A stretch of 64,000 nt of DNA, taken from positions 1 to 64,000 of the forward strand of contig CAIUOG010000074.1 of the NCBI GenBank assembly GCA_903900705.1, written 5' to 3'. This document shows positions 1 to 9,093 of the stretch, one piece after another; within the stretch, counting starts at the first letter, position 1, and every line of letters begins with the position of its first letter. The position numbers and the translations under genes were made by a program. The DNA is from an uncultured Acidobacteriia bacterium. Lineage in GTDB: Bacteria > Acidobacteriota > Terriglobia > Bryobacterales > Bryobacteraceae. The notes beneath the pieces were generated by a model that was not told the DNA's origin, did no database searches, and saw nothing but the letters and a program-made list of their open reading frames with translations.

Positions 1-440
1 AAACGCCGGTGGGCAAGGTTTCGGCCCAGATGATTGACTCCACCGATTTCGTTCCCACCTTCGCGGAGGTCGCCGGCGCAAAACTGCCGATGGTCAACGT
101 TCTCGATGGCCACAGCTTCGCCCCGGAAATTCAGGGTCGCAAGGGCCAGCCGCGCGAGTGGATCTTCATCGAACTGGCGCGCAACTGGTACGTGCGGGAA
201 GAGGCCTGGAAACTGAATCAGGCGGGCGAGTTGTTCGATATGAGCAAGGCCCCGTTTGAGGAACCCCTCGTTCCCGCCGACACGAAGAATCCCGCCGCCA
301 TCGCAGCCAGGGCGCGCCTGCAGAAGGCCCTCGACTCACTGAATCCCGCCGGCGGCATTCTCGATGAAGGCGACGGCACCGGGCGTCACGCAAATCGCGA
401 AGAAAACCGGGCCAAAAAGAAGGCGAAAAAGAAAACCTGA
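1..440 (+). CDS. Sulfatase family protein, C-terminal part (cut by left edge)
   Basis: The frame is open at the left edge (first full codon at position 3), so only about 146 C-terminal codons are present. The tail has the D-S-T-D-F-V-P-T-F segment, then LDGHSFAP, and then an E-L-F-D-M-S-K-A-P-F-E stretch. That order is typical of the end of type I sulfatases, where a 'LYDLxxDPxE' strand closes the fold. The formylglycine Cys and metal ligands would lie upstream, outside the window, so activity cannot be judged. The last residues are a Lys/Arg-rich tail. The stop lies 1 nt from the stop of the convergent glycosidase-like gene. Family call good; substrate unknown. Confidence 0.75.
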   Translation, partial: TPVGKVSAQMIDSTDFVPTFAEVAGAKLPMVNVLDGHSFAPEIQGRKGQPREWIFIELARNWYVREEAWKLNQAGELFDMSKAPFEEPLVPADTKNPAAIAARARLQKALDSLNPAGGILDEGDGTGRHANREENRAKKKAKKKT

Positions 441-441
441 G

Positions 442-1518
442 CTAAGTCCCGGTAATTTCTTTCAGCTTGCCGAAGAATTCTTTTTTGAGCGGCGTATTGA
501 TCCCCCAGTTCACGGGTGGGCACTGATAGCCGTCGGCATAATTGCTCCGGCCGGGTTCGAAGAAGCCCCACGAGACATGCTCAGACAGTGCCGCCAGCAG
601 GTGGTTGTCACTCTCCGAAAACCGAAAGTGGTCATCTTCGTTGATCAGCACGGGCATGGGACGCCATGTTCCGACGCTCCTCGATTTCCGGACCATCTCA
701 TGAATTCTCGCCGGATTGTCCGCGCCGTTGCCATGCAACAGCAGAAAGTCTGACACGCCCACGACGCTGGCTTCAGCGGGTGTTCCCCCGCCATAACTGG
801 TGCCAACCAGCAGCCGCCGCCCGCCCCGCCGCAGCGCCTTCGCCTGCGCAATCAGTTCATGCACGCGGTCCGCCTTCAGAATGGCGTGGTCATAGGACTT
901 CACGTTGCACTCGTTGTCGATTTCCACCAGGATGTTCCGGCGCCCCTGGTCGAGCAGCCAGTTGGTCGCGTTCGTGACAGCGCGGCGTACCGCGGCCTCG
1001 TCCTGCAACTGTTCATCCTGCCCGAAATAGAAGTAGCCAACAATCACCACCATGCCCAGTTCATCCGCACGGGCGAGAATCCGGGACACGCGATCCAGAT
1101 AGGCGGGCTTCAGGCTACCATCGCGCTCAAAGGCCGAATTGATCCACGGCTGCTGCTTTGAATAACCTTCCGGACTGCCACCCTGCAGATTGATCGTGAA
1201 AGCCAGCAACCCGTGGCTGCGCCACTCGGGCAACGCGGCCAGGAACTCGCGCGTGTTGCGCTCCGGATCCCATTTGCCGGTGTCGGGATAGGCCCAGCGG
1301 GACCGCGTAGCCGGATTGGAATCATCAAAGCACGCCTGCACCGCGCGAACGTTCATCAGCAACCCTTCCATCTTCATGCCGTTCCACATGCGGCCCGCAT
1401 AGGTGGGAGCGCCATTCAGCAGGAACTGTTCCCCTTTGATGGAGACCTCCGTCGCGGCGGGTGATTCGCAGAGTACGGGGAGGGTGGCGGCAAGTGTCAG
1501 GAAGGCGCGTCGTTGCAT
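442..1518 (-). CDS. Exported glycoside-hydrolase-like TIM-barrel protein
   Basis: 358 residues starting MQRRAFLTLAATLPVL, a twin-Arg-like, hydrophobic leader ending near residue 22, so probably exported. The body looks like a (beta/alpha)8 cellulase-superfamily barrel. It has an N-terminal LNGAPTYAGRMWNG strand, a middle strand ending ILVEIDNEC (candidate acid/base Glu in the E-x-x-N-E pattern) and a later PVLINEDDHF strand (candidate nucleophile). Family and substrate are not recognised. The neighbouring sulfatase suggests polysaccharide processing, which is inference. It is divergent from the PhzF gene, with 28 nt between starts. Confidence 0.6.
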   Translation of the reverse strand: MQRRAFLTLAATLPVLCESPAATEVSIKGEQFLLNGAPTYAGRMWNGMKMEGLLMNVRAVQACFDDSNPATRSRWAYPDTGKWDPERNTREFLAALPEWRSHGLLAFTINLQGGSPEGYSKQQPWINSAFERDGSLKPAYLDRVSRILARADELGMVVIVGYFYFGQDEQLQDEAAVRRAVTNATNWLLDQGRRNILVEIDNECNVKSYDHAILKADRVHELIAQAKALRRGGRRLLVGTSYGGGTPAEASVVGVSDFLLLHGNGADNPARIHEMVRKSRSVGTWRPMPVLINEDDHFRFSESDNHLLAALSEHVSWGFFEPGRSNYADGYQCPPVNWGINTPLKKEFFGKLKEITGT

Positions 1519-1546
1519 GGTGATCGTTCAAGTTTATGATGGCAGG

Positions 1547-2521
1547 ATGCCGGCTCAATCACGGGTGGATCGCGCTGTATCTTTCGAGACCTGGGATGTT
1601 TTTTCCGGAGAACGGTTGCTCGGCAACCAGCTGGCGGTCTTCCCGGACGCCTCTGCTATCCCGGAGGACAAACTTCCCGCCATCGCACGGGAAATGGCGT
1701 TCTCCGAAACAACCTTTGTCTACCCGGCCGAAGCCTCGCGGGAACACCAGGGCGTGCGCACCCGCATCTTCGCAAAGGACGGCGCCGAAATGCCGTTTGC
1801 CGGCCACCCCGTGCTCGGGACCGCCTTTGCCCTGTGGAGCGTGAATCCGAAAAGGACCGCGACCGCCGGCACCTCCCTCACCCTGGACCTCCCCGCGGGC
1901 CCGATCATAGTCGACTTCCACCAGCGCGATGGCGCATGGGAAGGCGAGATGCTCCAGCCCGAACCTGTGTTCGCTGGCGCCCACGAGGCCACAACGCTCG
2001 CACCCCTGCTGGGCCTTCAACCCGATGACTTCGACGCCGTCTTCCCACCAGAAACCGCCTCCACCGGCAGACCGAATGCCATCATCCTGTTGAACAACCG
2101 CGACGCCGTGCGCCGCGCAACGCCGGACTGGCGCGCTCTCGAAGCATACTTCGCCCAGGGCCTTCCGGAAACTGGCATCTATCTGTTGACGCGGGACGTC
2201 GAAAACCCGCAAGCCGCCTTCCACGCCCGGAAACCAACCCGCACCGGGGACGATCCCGTAACCGGCTCGGCGGGCGGAGCGGCGATCGCCTGGCTTGTGA
2301 AGTGCGGCCTGGCCCGGCCCGGGGAGCGCCTCGTCATCGAGCAGGGCTCTGAAGTCCACCGGCGCGGATTTCTGTCCGGATCCGCCGAACTGGTAGCCGG
2401 CAAAATAACCAGCGTAAGAGTCGGCGGCCGAGCGGTCCGCACAATTTCCGGGACGCTCACCCTGCCCGACGAATTCGGAAGCAATACCGAATCGACCACG
2501 TCAATCACGCCATTCGATTGA
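1547..2521 (+). CDS. PhzF family isomerase/epimerase
   Basis: About 324 residues in two-domain diaminopimelate-epimerase-like fold. It carries the family signatures: GNQLAVF near residue 27; AFSETTF with Glu54, matching the catalytic Glu45 of phenazine enzyme PhzF; EMPFAGHPVLGT near 81; and GDDPVTGSAGG in the C-terminal half. The start at 1547 was chosen because the in-frame Met at 1517 would overlap the divergent gene's start codon, and the conserved fold begins just after 1547. No phenazine genes are nearby, so this is a general PhzF-like isomerase of unknown substrate rather than a phenazine enzyme. Confidence 0.85.
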   Translation: MPAQSRVDRAVSFETWDVFSGERLLGNQLAVFPDASAIPEDKLPAIAREMAFSETTFVYPAEASREHQGVRTRIFAKDGAEMPFAGHPVLGTAFALWSVNPKRTATAGTSLTLDLPAGPIIVDFHQRDGAWEGEMLQPEPVFAGAHEATTLAPLLGLQPDDFDAVFPPETASTGRPNAIILLNNRDAVRRATPDWRALEAYFAQGLPETGIYLLTRDVENPQAAFHARKPTRTGDDPVTGSAGGAAIAWLVKCGLARPGERLVIEQGSEVHRRGFLSGSAELVAGKITSVRVGGRAVRTISGTLTLPDEFGSNTESTTSITPFD

Positions 2522-2634
2522 AATACGTTCGACGGTGTGATCTTCGACCTAATCACCCTTCTCGTTTTTCGTGGGAAACATTTCTTTTCCGCCCACCATC
2601 GGGTTCCTGCCAAAGGCCTCGCCGCAAACGGATG

Positions 2635-2982
2635 TCAGACCGCCATCGCCTTCCACGCCGCCTCGTCATGCCCCGCGCTCAGCTTGTTGGCGCAGCGCAC
2701 GAAGGGCAGCTTCAGCAGCCCCGGATTTTTCTCGATCTTCAGCAGCATCTCCGCATCGGAAACCTTCATGTATTTCAGGCCCGCGTCTTCCCACGCCCTG
2801 CCCTCTTTGTCCAGAATCCCCGCCAGCGTGAACTTGTCGATGAACCGCTTGATCTCGCCCGGCGACATCGGCTTCAGCTTCAGATCCACCATATGAATCT
2901 GAATCCGGCGTTCCTTAAAGAAGCGCTCCGCCGCGCGGGTTGCCTGGGAGTTTTTCACCCCGAAGATTTGCACACTCTGCAT
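2635..2982 (-). CDS. Spx/ArsC-like thioredoxin-fold protein lacking the usual cysteine
   Basis: 115 residues from Met at 2982; an upstream TTG at 3000 abuts the divergent gene and is less likely. The opening M-Q-S-V-Q-I-F-G-V-K-N-S-Q-A-T-R-A-A aligns with the ArsC/Spx/YffB start (Y-G-x-x-N-C-x-x-x-K-K-A), but the redox Cys position is Ser. The rest fits the family: DLKLKPMSPGEIKRFIDKF, a GxAWED-like segment, and a final 'LLKLPFVRCANK' strand with cis-Pro before the C-terminal helix. Arsenate reductase activity is therefore unlikely; a regulatory or degenerate role is inferred. Confidence 0.7.
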   Translation of the reverse strand: MQSVQIFGVKNSQATRAAERFFKERRIQIHMVDLKLKPMSPGEIKRFIDKFTLAGILDKEGRAWEDAGLKYMKVSDAEMLLKIEKNPGLLKLPFVRCANKLSAGHDEAAWKAMAV

Positions 2983-3000
2983 CTGGGATGATTGTGACAA

Positions 3001-4161
3001 ATGGCCACGCCTGCTCCCCGAAACACCGCCATCGACGCCTACCGTGGTTTCGTCATGTTCCTCATGATGGCGGAGGTTCTGAGCCTCTCAAAAGTTGCCG
3101 AGGCATTTCCGGAGAGCGCCTTCTGGCATCTGCTCGCCTTCCACCAGACGCACGCCGAATGGGTGGGCTGTTCCCTGCACGATCTGATCCAGCCCTCGTT
3201 TTCGTTCCTCGTCGGCATGGCGCTGCCCTGGTCCATCGCGAGCCGGCTCGCCAAAGGCGGAACTTTCCGCTCCCTGCTGGTGCATTCCATCTGGCGCTCC
3301 CTGTTGCTCGCCTGGCTCGGCATCTTCCTGCGGTCCACGCACAGTCCGCAAACCAATTTCACCTTCGAAGACACGCTGACGCAGATCGGCCTCGGCTACA
3401 CTTTCCTTTTCCTGCTGGGCTTCCGCTCTGAACGCGCCCAGTGGATCGCTTTCGGCCTGATCCTGTCCGGCTACTGGCTGGCCTGGGCGCTCTATCCGGC
3501 GGGCGGTCCCGGCGCGGGCGTTCCGGCCGACTGGCCCAACAACTTCACGGGCTTTGCCGCCCACTGGAACAAGAACGCCAACCTGGGCCAGACCTTCGAT
3601 CTCTGGTTCCTGAATCTCTTCCCGCGCCCGAAACCGTTCCTCTTTAACGCCGGCGGCTACCTCACGCTCAGCTTCATTCCGACTCTCGGCACCATGCTCC
3701 TCGGGCTCATCGCAGGCGGCTGGGTGCGAAACTCCGCCCCTGCCGTCCCCTTGAAAAAGCTCCTCGCCGCCGGCGTAGCCGGGCTGGCGCTGGGCCTGCT
3801 GCTCCACTTCACCGGCCTCTGCCCCATCGTCAAACGCATCTGGACGCCCGCCTGGACCCTCTTCAGCGGCGGCGCATGCTTCCTCCTCCTCGCCGTTTTC
3901 ACCTGGCTGACGGAAGTGCGCGGCTACCGCAAATGGGCCTTCCCGCTCGTCGTCATCGGAGGCAATTCCATCGCGGCCTACTTCATGGCCCACCTGTTTG
4001 AGAAGTTCATCATCGATTCGCTCCATACCCATCTGGGGCGTGGTCCCTTCCAGGTGTTTGGTGGCGGCCCGGAGCCCTTCACCACGGGTCTCGCCGTACT
4101 CGCCGTCTATTGGCTCCTGCTCTGGTGGATGTACCGCCGGAAGCTGTTTTTGCGGATCTGA
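3001..4161 (+). CDS. Polytopic membrane protein, heparan-glucosaminide acetyltransferase/DUF5009-like
   Basis: 386 residues with about ten hydrophobic segments. The N-terminus [17 protein letters not shown] is the 'R-x-x-x-x-D-x-x-R-G' opening shared by DUF5009 and eukaryotic heparan-alpha-glucosaminide N-acetyltransferases. It is followed by [20 protein letters not shown], also typical of that group. Such proteins move acyl groups across the cytoplasmic membrane onto sugars; the acceptor here is unknown. The ATG starts about 18 nt from the divergent Spx-like start. The next gene, guaB, follows after 45 nt, but a functional link is not evident. Confidence 0.75.
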   Translation: MATPAPRNTAIDAYRGFVMFLMMAEVLSLSKVAEAFPESAFWHLLAFHQTHAEWVGCSLHDLIQPSFSFLVGMALPWSIASRLAKGGTFRSLLVHSIWRSLLLAWLGIFLRSTHSPQTNFTFEDTLTQIGLGYTFLFLLGFRSERAQWIAFGLILSGYWLAWALYPAGGPGAGVPADWPNNFTGFAAHWNKNANLGQTFDLWFLNLFPRPKPFLFNAGGYLTLSFIPTLGTMLLGLIAGGWVRNSAPAVPLKKLLAAGVAGLALGLLLHFTGLCPIVKRIWTPAWTLFSGGACFLLLAVFTWLTEVRGYRKWAFPLVVIGGNSIAAYFMAHLFEKFIIDSLHTHLGRGPFQVFGGGPEPFTTGLAVLAVYWLLLWWMYRRKLFLRI

Positions 4162-4206
4162 AGCCCCGGTTTACGAGCGCCGGGGGGTTACACTGAAGTG
4201 ATACGC

Positions 4207-5664
4207 ATGATTCCTCACGCGATCCCCGAAGGCCTTACTTTCGACGACGTTCTTCTCGTCCCCGCCTGGAGCGACCTCCTTCCGACAGAAGCAGACACCC
4301 GCACCCGGCTCACGCGGCAGATTCCCCTGAACATCCCCATCGTCAGCGCGGCGATGGATACCGTGACGGAGTCCCACCTCGCGATCGCCCTCGCGCAGCA
4401 GGGTGGCATCGGCTTCATCCACCGCAATATGTCGATTGACCGGCAGGCGGAAGAGGTGGACCGCGTCAAGCGCAGTGAAAGCGGCATGATTGTCGACCCC
4501 ATCACCATCGGGCCCGACAAGAAGATCTCGGACGCCCTCGCGCTCATGGAACGCTACCGGATTTCCGGCGTCCCGGTCACCAAAGACGGCGGCACCCTCG
4601 TCGGCATTCTCACCAACCGCGACCTCCGCTTTGAATCCCGCTTCGACATGCCGATCGCCGACGTGATGACCAAGGACAACCTCATCACCGTCCCCGTTGG
4701 CACCACGCTCGAACAGGCGGAAGAGATCCTGCACCGGCATCGCGTCGAAAAACTTCTGGTGGTTGACGAACACTACAAGCTCAAGGGCCTCATCACCGTC
4801 AAAGACATCCAGAAGAAGCTCAAATATCCGAACTCCGCCAAAGACTCGCAGGGTCGCCTTCGCGTCGGCGCGGCCGTCGGCGCAACGGGCGACTACATGG
4901 AACGCGCCCGCGAACTGGTGCGCCGCAAAGTGGACGTCATCGCAATCGACACCGCCCACGCCCACAGCAGCCGCGTCTTTGAAGCCGCCAGGGCGATTAA
5001 AAAGGACATGCCCGATGTCCAGCTCATCGTCGGCAACATCGGCACCTACGAAGCGGCCAAAGGCCTGATCGATATCGGCGTGGATGGCATCAAGGTCGGC
5101 ATCGGCCCCGGCTCCATCTGCACTACCCGTATCGTCTCCGGCGCCGGCGTTCCGCAACTGACCGCCATCGCCGCCTGCAGCCGCGCCGCCCGGGAAGCCG
5201 GTATTCCGCTCATCGCCGATGGCGGCATCAAATTCTCCGGCGACGTCACGAAGGCCATTGCGGCCGGCGCGGATGTCGTCATGATCGGCAGCCTGCTCGC
5301 CGGTACAGACGAGAGCCCCGGCGAAACCATTCTGTTCCAGGGCCGCACCTTCAAGAGCTACCGGGGCATGGGTTCCCTCGGCGCAATGTCCACCGGCAGC
5401 GTCGACCGCTACGGTCTTGACCCGAATCAGAAACTCGTGCCGGAAGGCATCGAAGGCCGCGTGGCGTCGAAGGGTCCCCTCGCCGATCTCGTCTATCAAC
5501 TGGTAGGCGGACTCAAGTCCGGCATGGGCTACTGCGGCTGCCGCACCATTCCGGAAATGCAGGAACGCGCCACCTTTGTCCGCGTGTCACCCGCCGGCCT
5601 GCGAGAGAGCCACGTGCACGACGTCATTATCACCAAGGAAGCGCCCAACTACCGCGTGGAATAA
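4207..5664 (+). CDS. guaB: Inosine-5'-monophosphate dehydrogenase
   Basis: Catalyses NAD-dependent IMP to XMP conversion, the committed step of GMP synthesis. Full-length at about 485 residues. The N-terminal part of the barrel opens with [12 protein letters not shown]. Two CBS repeats follow at about residues 95-210, including [19 protein letters not shown]. The catalytic loop [18 protein letters not shown] holds the active-site Cys, and the flap region is [15 protein letters not shown] at 4207 is preferred; an in-frame GTG at 4198 is possible. It lies 86 nt upstream of recA on the same strand. Product essentially certain. Confidence 0.97.
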   Translation: MIPHAIPEGLTFDDVLLVPAWSDLLPTEADTRTRLTRQIPLNIPIVSAAMDTVTESHLAIALAQQGGIGFIHRNMSIDRQAEEVDRVKRSESGMIVDPITIGPDKKISDALALMERYRISGVPVTKDGGTLVGILTNRDLRFESRFDMPIADVMTKDNLITVPVGTTLEQAEEILHRHRVEKLLVVDEHYKLKGLITVKDIQKKLKYPNSAKDSQGRLRVGAAVGATGDYMERARELVRRKVDVIAIDTAHAHSSRVFEAARAIKKDMPDVQLIVGNIGTYEAAKGLIDIGVDGIKVGIGPGSICTTRIVSGAGVPQLTAIAACSRAAREAGIPLIADGGIKFSGDVTKAIAAGADVVMIGSLLAGTDESPGETILFQGRTFKSYRGMGSLGAMSTGSVDRYGLDPNQKLVPEGIEGRVASKGPLADLVYQLVGGLKSGMGYCGCRTIPEMQERATFVRVSPAGLRESHVHDVIITKEAPNYRVE

Positions 5665-5674
5665 ACAGGGTGGA

Positions 5675-5705
5675 ATAACGGAGCCTCCGCTTTTCGCACC
5701 GTTAT
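5675..5705 (+). promoter_or_regulatory. Inverted repeat upstream of recA (candidate regulatory site)
   Basis: Perfect 7-bp arms ATAACGG (5675-5681) and CCGTTAT (5699-5705) flank 17 nt in the guaB-recA gap. A -10-like TACAAT follows at 5710-5715 without a convincing -35. No E. coli-type (CTGT-N8-ACAG) or Gram-positive (GAAC-N4-GTTC) LexA box is visible. It could be an SOS operator of another type or a guaB 3' hairpin, but no T-run follows. Confidence 0.3.
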
Positions 5706-5750
5706 CTGCTACAATCAGCTTTCGCCTTTTGTTCGCTGGAGGATCTTGTC

Positions 5751-6848
5751 ATGGATGAAAAAGAACGCGCGCGTGCGCTCGAGAATACGCTCAGTCAGAT
5801 AGAGAAACAGTTCGGCAAAGGATCCATCCTGCGCCTCGGCGCCAAGGACGCCATTATCCCGATTTCGGTCATCTCGACCGGCTCCATCTCTCTCGACTCC
5901 GCGCTCGGCACCGGCGGCTTTCCGCGCGGTCGCGTTTGTGAGATCTACGGTCCGGAATCGTCCGGCAAAACGACCATCGCCCTGCAGGTCATCGCGGAGG
6001 CCCAGAAAATGGGCGGCATGGCGGCTTTTATCGACGTGGAACATGCGCTCGATCCCGCCTATGCCCGCAAACTTGGCGTCGACGTTGATAACCTCCTCGT
6101 CTCCCAACCGGACTACGGCGAACAGGCTCTCGAAATCACCGGCGCCCTGATCGCCTCGGGCTCCATCGACGTCCTCGTCGTCGACTCGGTCGCTGCTCTC
6201 GTTCCCAAAGCCGAACTCGACGGCGAGATGGGCGATTCACACGTCGGCCTGCAGGCCCGCCTGATGAGCCAGGCACTCCGCAAACTCACCGGCGTCGTCT
6301 CGAAATCGAAAACCTGCCTCATCTTTATTAACCAGATCCGCGAAAAGATCGGCGTCATGTTCGGCAGTCCGGAAACCACCACCGGTGGCCGTGCGCTGAA
6401 GTTCTATTCCTCCGTCCGCGTGGACATCCGGCGTATCGCCGCCATCAAAGACGGAGACGCCGTGGTCGGCAACAGGACCAAGGTCAAGGTCGTGAAGAAC
6501 AAGCTCGCTGCCCCGTTCCGCGAAGCCGAATTCGATATCGTTTACGGCGAAGGAATATCCAAAGAAGGCGACCTGATCGACCTCGGCGTGGCCAACAATA
6601 TCGTCGAGAAGAGCGGTTCGTGGCTCAGCTATAAGGGTGACCGGATTGGCCAGGGACGCGAGAACGCCAAACAGTTCCTCAAGGAAAATACGGATATGCG
6701 CCGTGCCATTGAGATCGAATTGCGGCGGGCGCTCGGCCTGATTCGGCCGGAACCGGCGGCAAATCCGGCCGCGGGTGGGCCGCAGGCGGTTCCGGCTGCC
6801 GCCGGACCGAAAGCCTCCGCTCCCGTCATGGCTCCCCGGGGCCGCTAA
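5751..6848 (+). CDS. recA: Recombinase RecA
   Basis: 365 residues. RecA forms ATP-dependent filaments on single-stranded DNA, drives strand exchange and triggers LexA-type self-cleavage. It shows Walker A GPESSGKT, the [10 protein letters not shown] strand, [12 protein letters not shown] (Walker B and L1), the [14 protein letters not shown]2 region and [14 protein letters not shown]. The C-terminal 30 residues are Ala/Pro-rich and poorly conserved, as usual. A GGAGG ribosome site at 5738-5742 lies 8 nt before the ATG and fixes the start. A strong terminator follows directly. Confidence 0.98.
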   Translation: MDEKERARALENTLSQIEKQFGKGSILRLGAKDAIIPISVISTGSISLDSALGTGGFPRGRVCEIYGPESSGKTTIALQVIAEAQKMGGMAAFIDVEHALDPAYARKLGVDVDNLLVSQPDYGEQALEITGALIASGSIDVLVVDSVAALVPKAELDGEMGDSHVGLQARLMSQALRKLTGVVSKSKTCLIFINQIREKIGVMFGSPETTTGGRALKFYSSVRVDIRRIAAIKDGDAVVGNRTKVKVVKNKLAAPFREAEFDIVYGEGISKEGDLIDLGVANNIVEKSGSWLSYKGDRIGQGRENAKQFLKENTDMRRAIEIELRRALGLIRPEPAANPAAGGPQAVPAAAGPKASAPVMAPRGR

Positions 6849-6863
6849 GCCACAACCAATGCA

Positions 6864-6901
6864 ACAAAGGGCCCGGTCACCAGACCGGGCCCTTTGTTTT
6901 T
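6864..6901 (+). terminator. Intrinsic terminator after recA
   Basis: Perfect 13-bp stem (6864-6876 with 6885-6897), an 8-nt loop, and a TTTT run at 6898-6901. It begins 15 nt after the recA stop. In the leftward direction the left arm would be followed by only a short T stretch, so it mainly serves recA. Confidence 0.92.
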
Positions 6902-6913
6902 AATGGGAAGTTC

Positions 6914-7090
6914 TTACCGCGTCCATGTACTGAAGCGTCGCTTCAGGCGGGATAACAGACTCGAATTGCCCAGCGACCCCAGATAGATTGCGGCAACGAC
7001 GGAACCTAAAAGCAGGAGCGCCGTTTCCGAAGAGGACACCTGCTCCACAGAGCGCGGCGTCACGGCTACCTGCAGCATCAGTAATACCAT
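6914..7090 (-). CDS. Small putative membrane protein (58 aa)
   Basis: Hypothetical. From Met at 7090 the product has a short hydrophobic start (MVLLMLQVAV), a linker with SVEQVSSSE, one strong transmembrane segment (TALLLLGSVVAAIYLGSLG) and a basic end (RLKRRF). A helix followed by Arg/Lys recalls C-terminal sorting anchors such as PEP-CTERM, but the PEP motif is missing. A good promoter sits immediately upstream (-35 at 7122-7127, -10 at 7098-7103), placing a start site about at the ATG. A longer in-frame start at 7192 exists but crosses that promoter. No homologue recognised; may be non-coding. Confidence 0.35.
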   Translation of the reverse strand: MVLLMLQVAVTPRSVEQVSSSETALLLLGSVVAAIYLGSLGNSSLLSRLKRRFSTWTR

Positions 7091-7097
7091 CAGTACT

Positions 7098-7127
7098 ATT
7101 GTATCCGTACAATTCCTGGGGAAACAA
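7098..7127 (-). promoter_or_regulatory. Candidate sigma-70-type promoter for the 58-aa ORF
   Basis: Leftward: -35 TTGTTT (7122-7127), 18-bp spacer, -10 TACAAT (7098-7103). The spacing to ATG 7090 is 7 nt, which would make the transcript leaderless. It lies in the 388-nt recA/exported-protein gap, which otherwise holds only the recA terminator and an AT-rich stretch at 7140-7200. Confidence 0.45.
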
Positions 7128-7236
7128 CAGAAACGGAAGGTAAAGAACGAAATTTTACAATATAAACGCTTAACAAAGTGGGGATATTCCACATTTTTAA
7201 GAAGTGGAATACCCCCACGAGAGCCTCGGATTTTTC

Positions 7237-8250
7237 TTATAGCTTGCGGGATTTTGCCGAAGCGGCCGGCTTGGAGGACGCGGCAAGTTTCACCAGCGAC
7301 TCCACCTGCGTCTCGGGAATGCTGAGTGAAAGGTTGACCGCTGTGCCATCGGCGGAAACCTTCAGGCTCTGCAGAATCTGAACCGCGCCGGCGGCCGGCG
7401 GATTCTGGGCGGCGCTCATCGAAACCAGACTGGAGATCATGCGGATCAGGTCAGCAAGCGCCGTGGCATTCTGTGCCGTATCCGTCACCGCCTGCCCGGA
7501 GATGTCAATGCTCGCGCCAAATTTCACGCCGCCGCTCGAAGCTTGAATATTCTTCGCAAACTGCAATGCCTGACCTGCGCCGGAATTGCCCGCCGGGCCA
7601 TTCAGCCCGCCAGGAATCAGAGAGGCAAGCGAGGCCAGACTCACCGTCCAGGCATCTTCCGTCGTGCTGAGCGCCTGCACACGGGTAGCCAGCGCGGGAC
7701 TGATGGAATTCACGCTCCCGGCCCGATCCAGCGCAGCCTTGACAGAAGCCACATCTCCCAGCACCGCGATGTCATTACCCAGAAACGCCAGTGCATGCGG
7801 TTCTTTCGGGTCGGAGGACGTGATCAGAGTCGCCCCGGCATACGAGGAGACCTGCTGTTTCGAATCCGCCCCGACGAGAGCCGAAAGCTTGTCCACCTGA
7901 AAATTGCCTTTGGCGAGAATCAGCCCACCCGGCGCGGTCGCGTTGCCCGCCGAAGCCGAGAGGATTTCCGTTACATCCTGGCGCGGGTCAAAACCCGTCT
8001 TCGCGATGAAATCCTGCAGCCCGTGTCCATTGCTCCCCGCCTCGTTGGCGGCCAGTTGCGACAGAAGATAGGTGCCGAACGGACTGATCTTTGCCGTCGT
8101 CACATTGATGCCCGCCATCACCTGCGCATCCGGCATCACGAGATTGAGAAGTTGCGTGTCCGCCGCGAAAGCGGTGGCGCTCAGGGCAAGCACGCCCATG
8201 AAAAGTGCGCCTGATTGAATAGCGTTTGCGATGACTGCGATTTGCCGCAT
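7237..8250 (-). CDS. Exported protein of unknown function (337 aa)
   Basis: Starts MRQIAVIANAIQSGALFMGVLALSATAFA, a clear Sec signal peptide cut near residue 30. A GGGAG ribosome site lies 6-7 nt before ATG 8250 and favours it over the in-frame ATG at 8265. The mature part alternates predicted strands and helices (NLVMPDAQVMAGINV, then ALAFLGNDIAVLGD near residue 155). A C-terminal region rich in Ser/Ala ends in KSRKL. The repeated 'lumenal beta-strand plus helix' look resembles exported DUF3352-like proteins, but I do not recognise a specific family. Function unknown. Confidence 0.7.
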   Translation of the reverse strand: MRQIAVIANAIQSGALFMGVLALSATAFAADTQLLNLVMPDAQVMAGINVTTAKISPFGTYLLSQLAANEAGSNGHGLQDFIAKTGFDPRQDVTEILSASAGNATAPGGLILAKGNFQVDKLSALVGADSKQQVSSYAGATLITSSDPKEPHALAFLGNDIAVLGDVASVKAALDRAGSVNSISPALATRVQALSTTEDAWTVSLASLASLIPGGLNGPAGNSGAGQALQFAKNIQASSGGVKFGASIDISGQAVTDTAQNATALADLIRMISSLVSMSAAQNPPAAGAVQILQSLKVSADGTAVNLSLSIPETQVESLVKLAASSKPAASAKSRKL

Positions 8251-8324
8251 AAAGTCTCCCTTCATCCTAACGTAAATAAGGACTGGCGTCGGGAGCGGTT
8301 ATTAACAGCGGCGCGGCGGAAAGG

Positions 8325-9002
8325 TCAGCCTTTTTTTTCGATGCGGAAATCGTCAAACGATGCCGTCGTGTGGCCGCGGGTCCAGACACCCGCCTTACCC
8401 GGTCCGTTGGACGATGGATCTTCCGCCTCAAAAAGCTTGCGGTTGCCAAACAAAACCTGGATGCGGGAACCGCGGAAGACCACCTTGGCGAGATACCACT
8501 GGCCGGCCTGAATGTCGTGGGGCAGCACAGACATGCCGGGAGCAAAAGAGATCCCGTGCGAAGGAACCACACGCAACGCTTCCGCGTGACCGTTCTTCAC
8601 ATGAAACAGACCAATCCGCTTGTCGTCGGCGCTGAAGTCGAGCAGGTAGTAGTTCGAAGGGTCCTGATAGCGCCAGACAATTCCCGCCATCCGGCCTCTT
8701 CCCCGGCCTTCGATCTTGAACTTCACGCTCAGGTCGCCATCCCTGCAGACAACCTTGTCGAAGACGGCGACGGGGGATTCGGAATCCGGGGCGTTGCCAC
8801 CCACCTGTTCCAGCACATTGCCACGGCTCGGCGCGCTCGGGTCATACCGAACTTCCCAGCGGGCGCGGGGAGCGCCAACCGCCGACACAAACGTCCAGTT
8901 GGGCGGTGCCACACCCGGCCGGACGGCGTCAAAGTTGACACTGGTATCGGATCCAAACCCCAAAAGGCTCAGAAGGGCGATCGCTCCGGCGGTGCTCTTC
9001 AT
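8325..9002 (-). CDS. Exported concanavalin-A-like (DUF1080-type) domain protein
   Basis: About 225 residues with a short signal peptide (MKSTAGAIALLSLLGFGS). Start at ATG 9002; the frame extends one TTG further. The body has the jelly-roll features of DUF1080/3-keto-disaccharide hydrolase-like proteins: FDKVVCRDGDLSVKFKI, MAGIVWRYQDPSNYYLLDFSAD, a GQWYLAKVVFRGSRIQVLFGNRK strand pair and GKAGVWTRGHTTASFDDFRI at the end. Such domains bind or modify carbohydrates outside the cell; the ligand is unknown. It lies upstream of and in line with the exported unknown at 7237-8250, 74 nt apart. Confidence 0.65.
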   Translation of the reverse strand: MKSTAGAIALLSLLGFGSDTSVNFDAVRPGVAPPNWTFVSAVGAPRARWEVRYDPSAPSRGNVLEQVGGNAPDSESPVAVFDKVVCRDGDLSVKFKIEGRGRGRMAGIVWRYQDPSNYYLLDFSADDKRIGLFHVKNGHAEALRVVPSHGISFAPGMSVLPHDIQAGQWYLAKVVFRGSRIQVLFGNRKLFEAEDPSSNGPGKAGVWTRGHTTASFDDFRIEKKG

Positions 9003-9093
9003 CAACTCCAGTTTACGTCAGTTCCCGTACAAGAAAGGGATAGTACTGGGTAATATTCGCCAAATTCTTAGTACCAGAGCCATCCGATTCGGA

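Noticed and set aside
2535-2565. GGTGTGAT/ATCACC hairpin after the PhzF gene
   Set aside because: Short imperfect stem; the T stretch is interrupted and too far away.
4171-5499. 442-codon minus-strand frame opposite guaB
   Set aside because: Shadow of a certain gene, with Asp/Gly/Ala/His-rich composition only.
9041-9085. Repeated TAGTAC motifs between the jelly-roll and epimerase genes
   Set aside because: Two small copies without consistent orientation or spacing; chance level.
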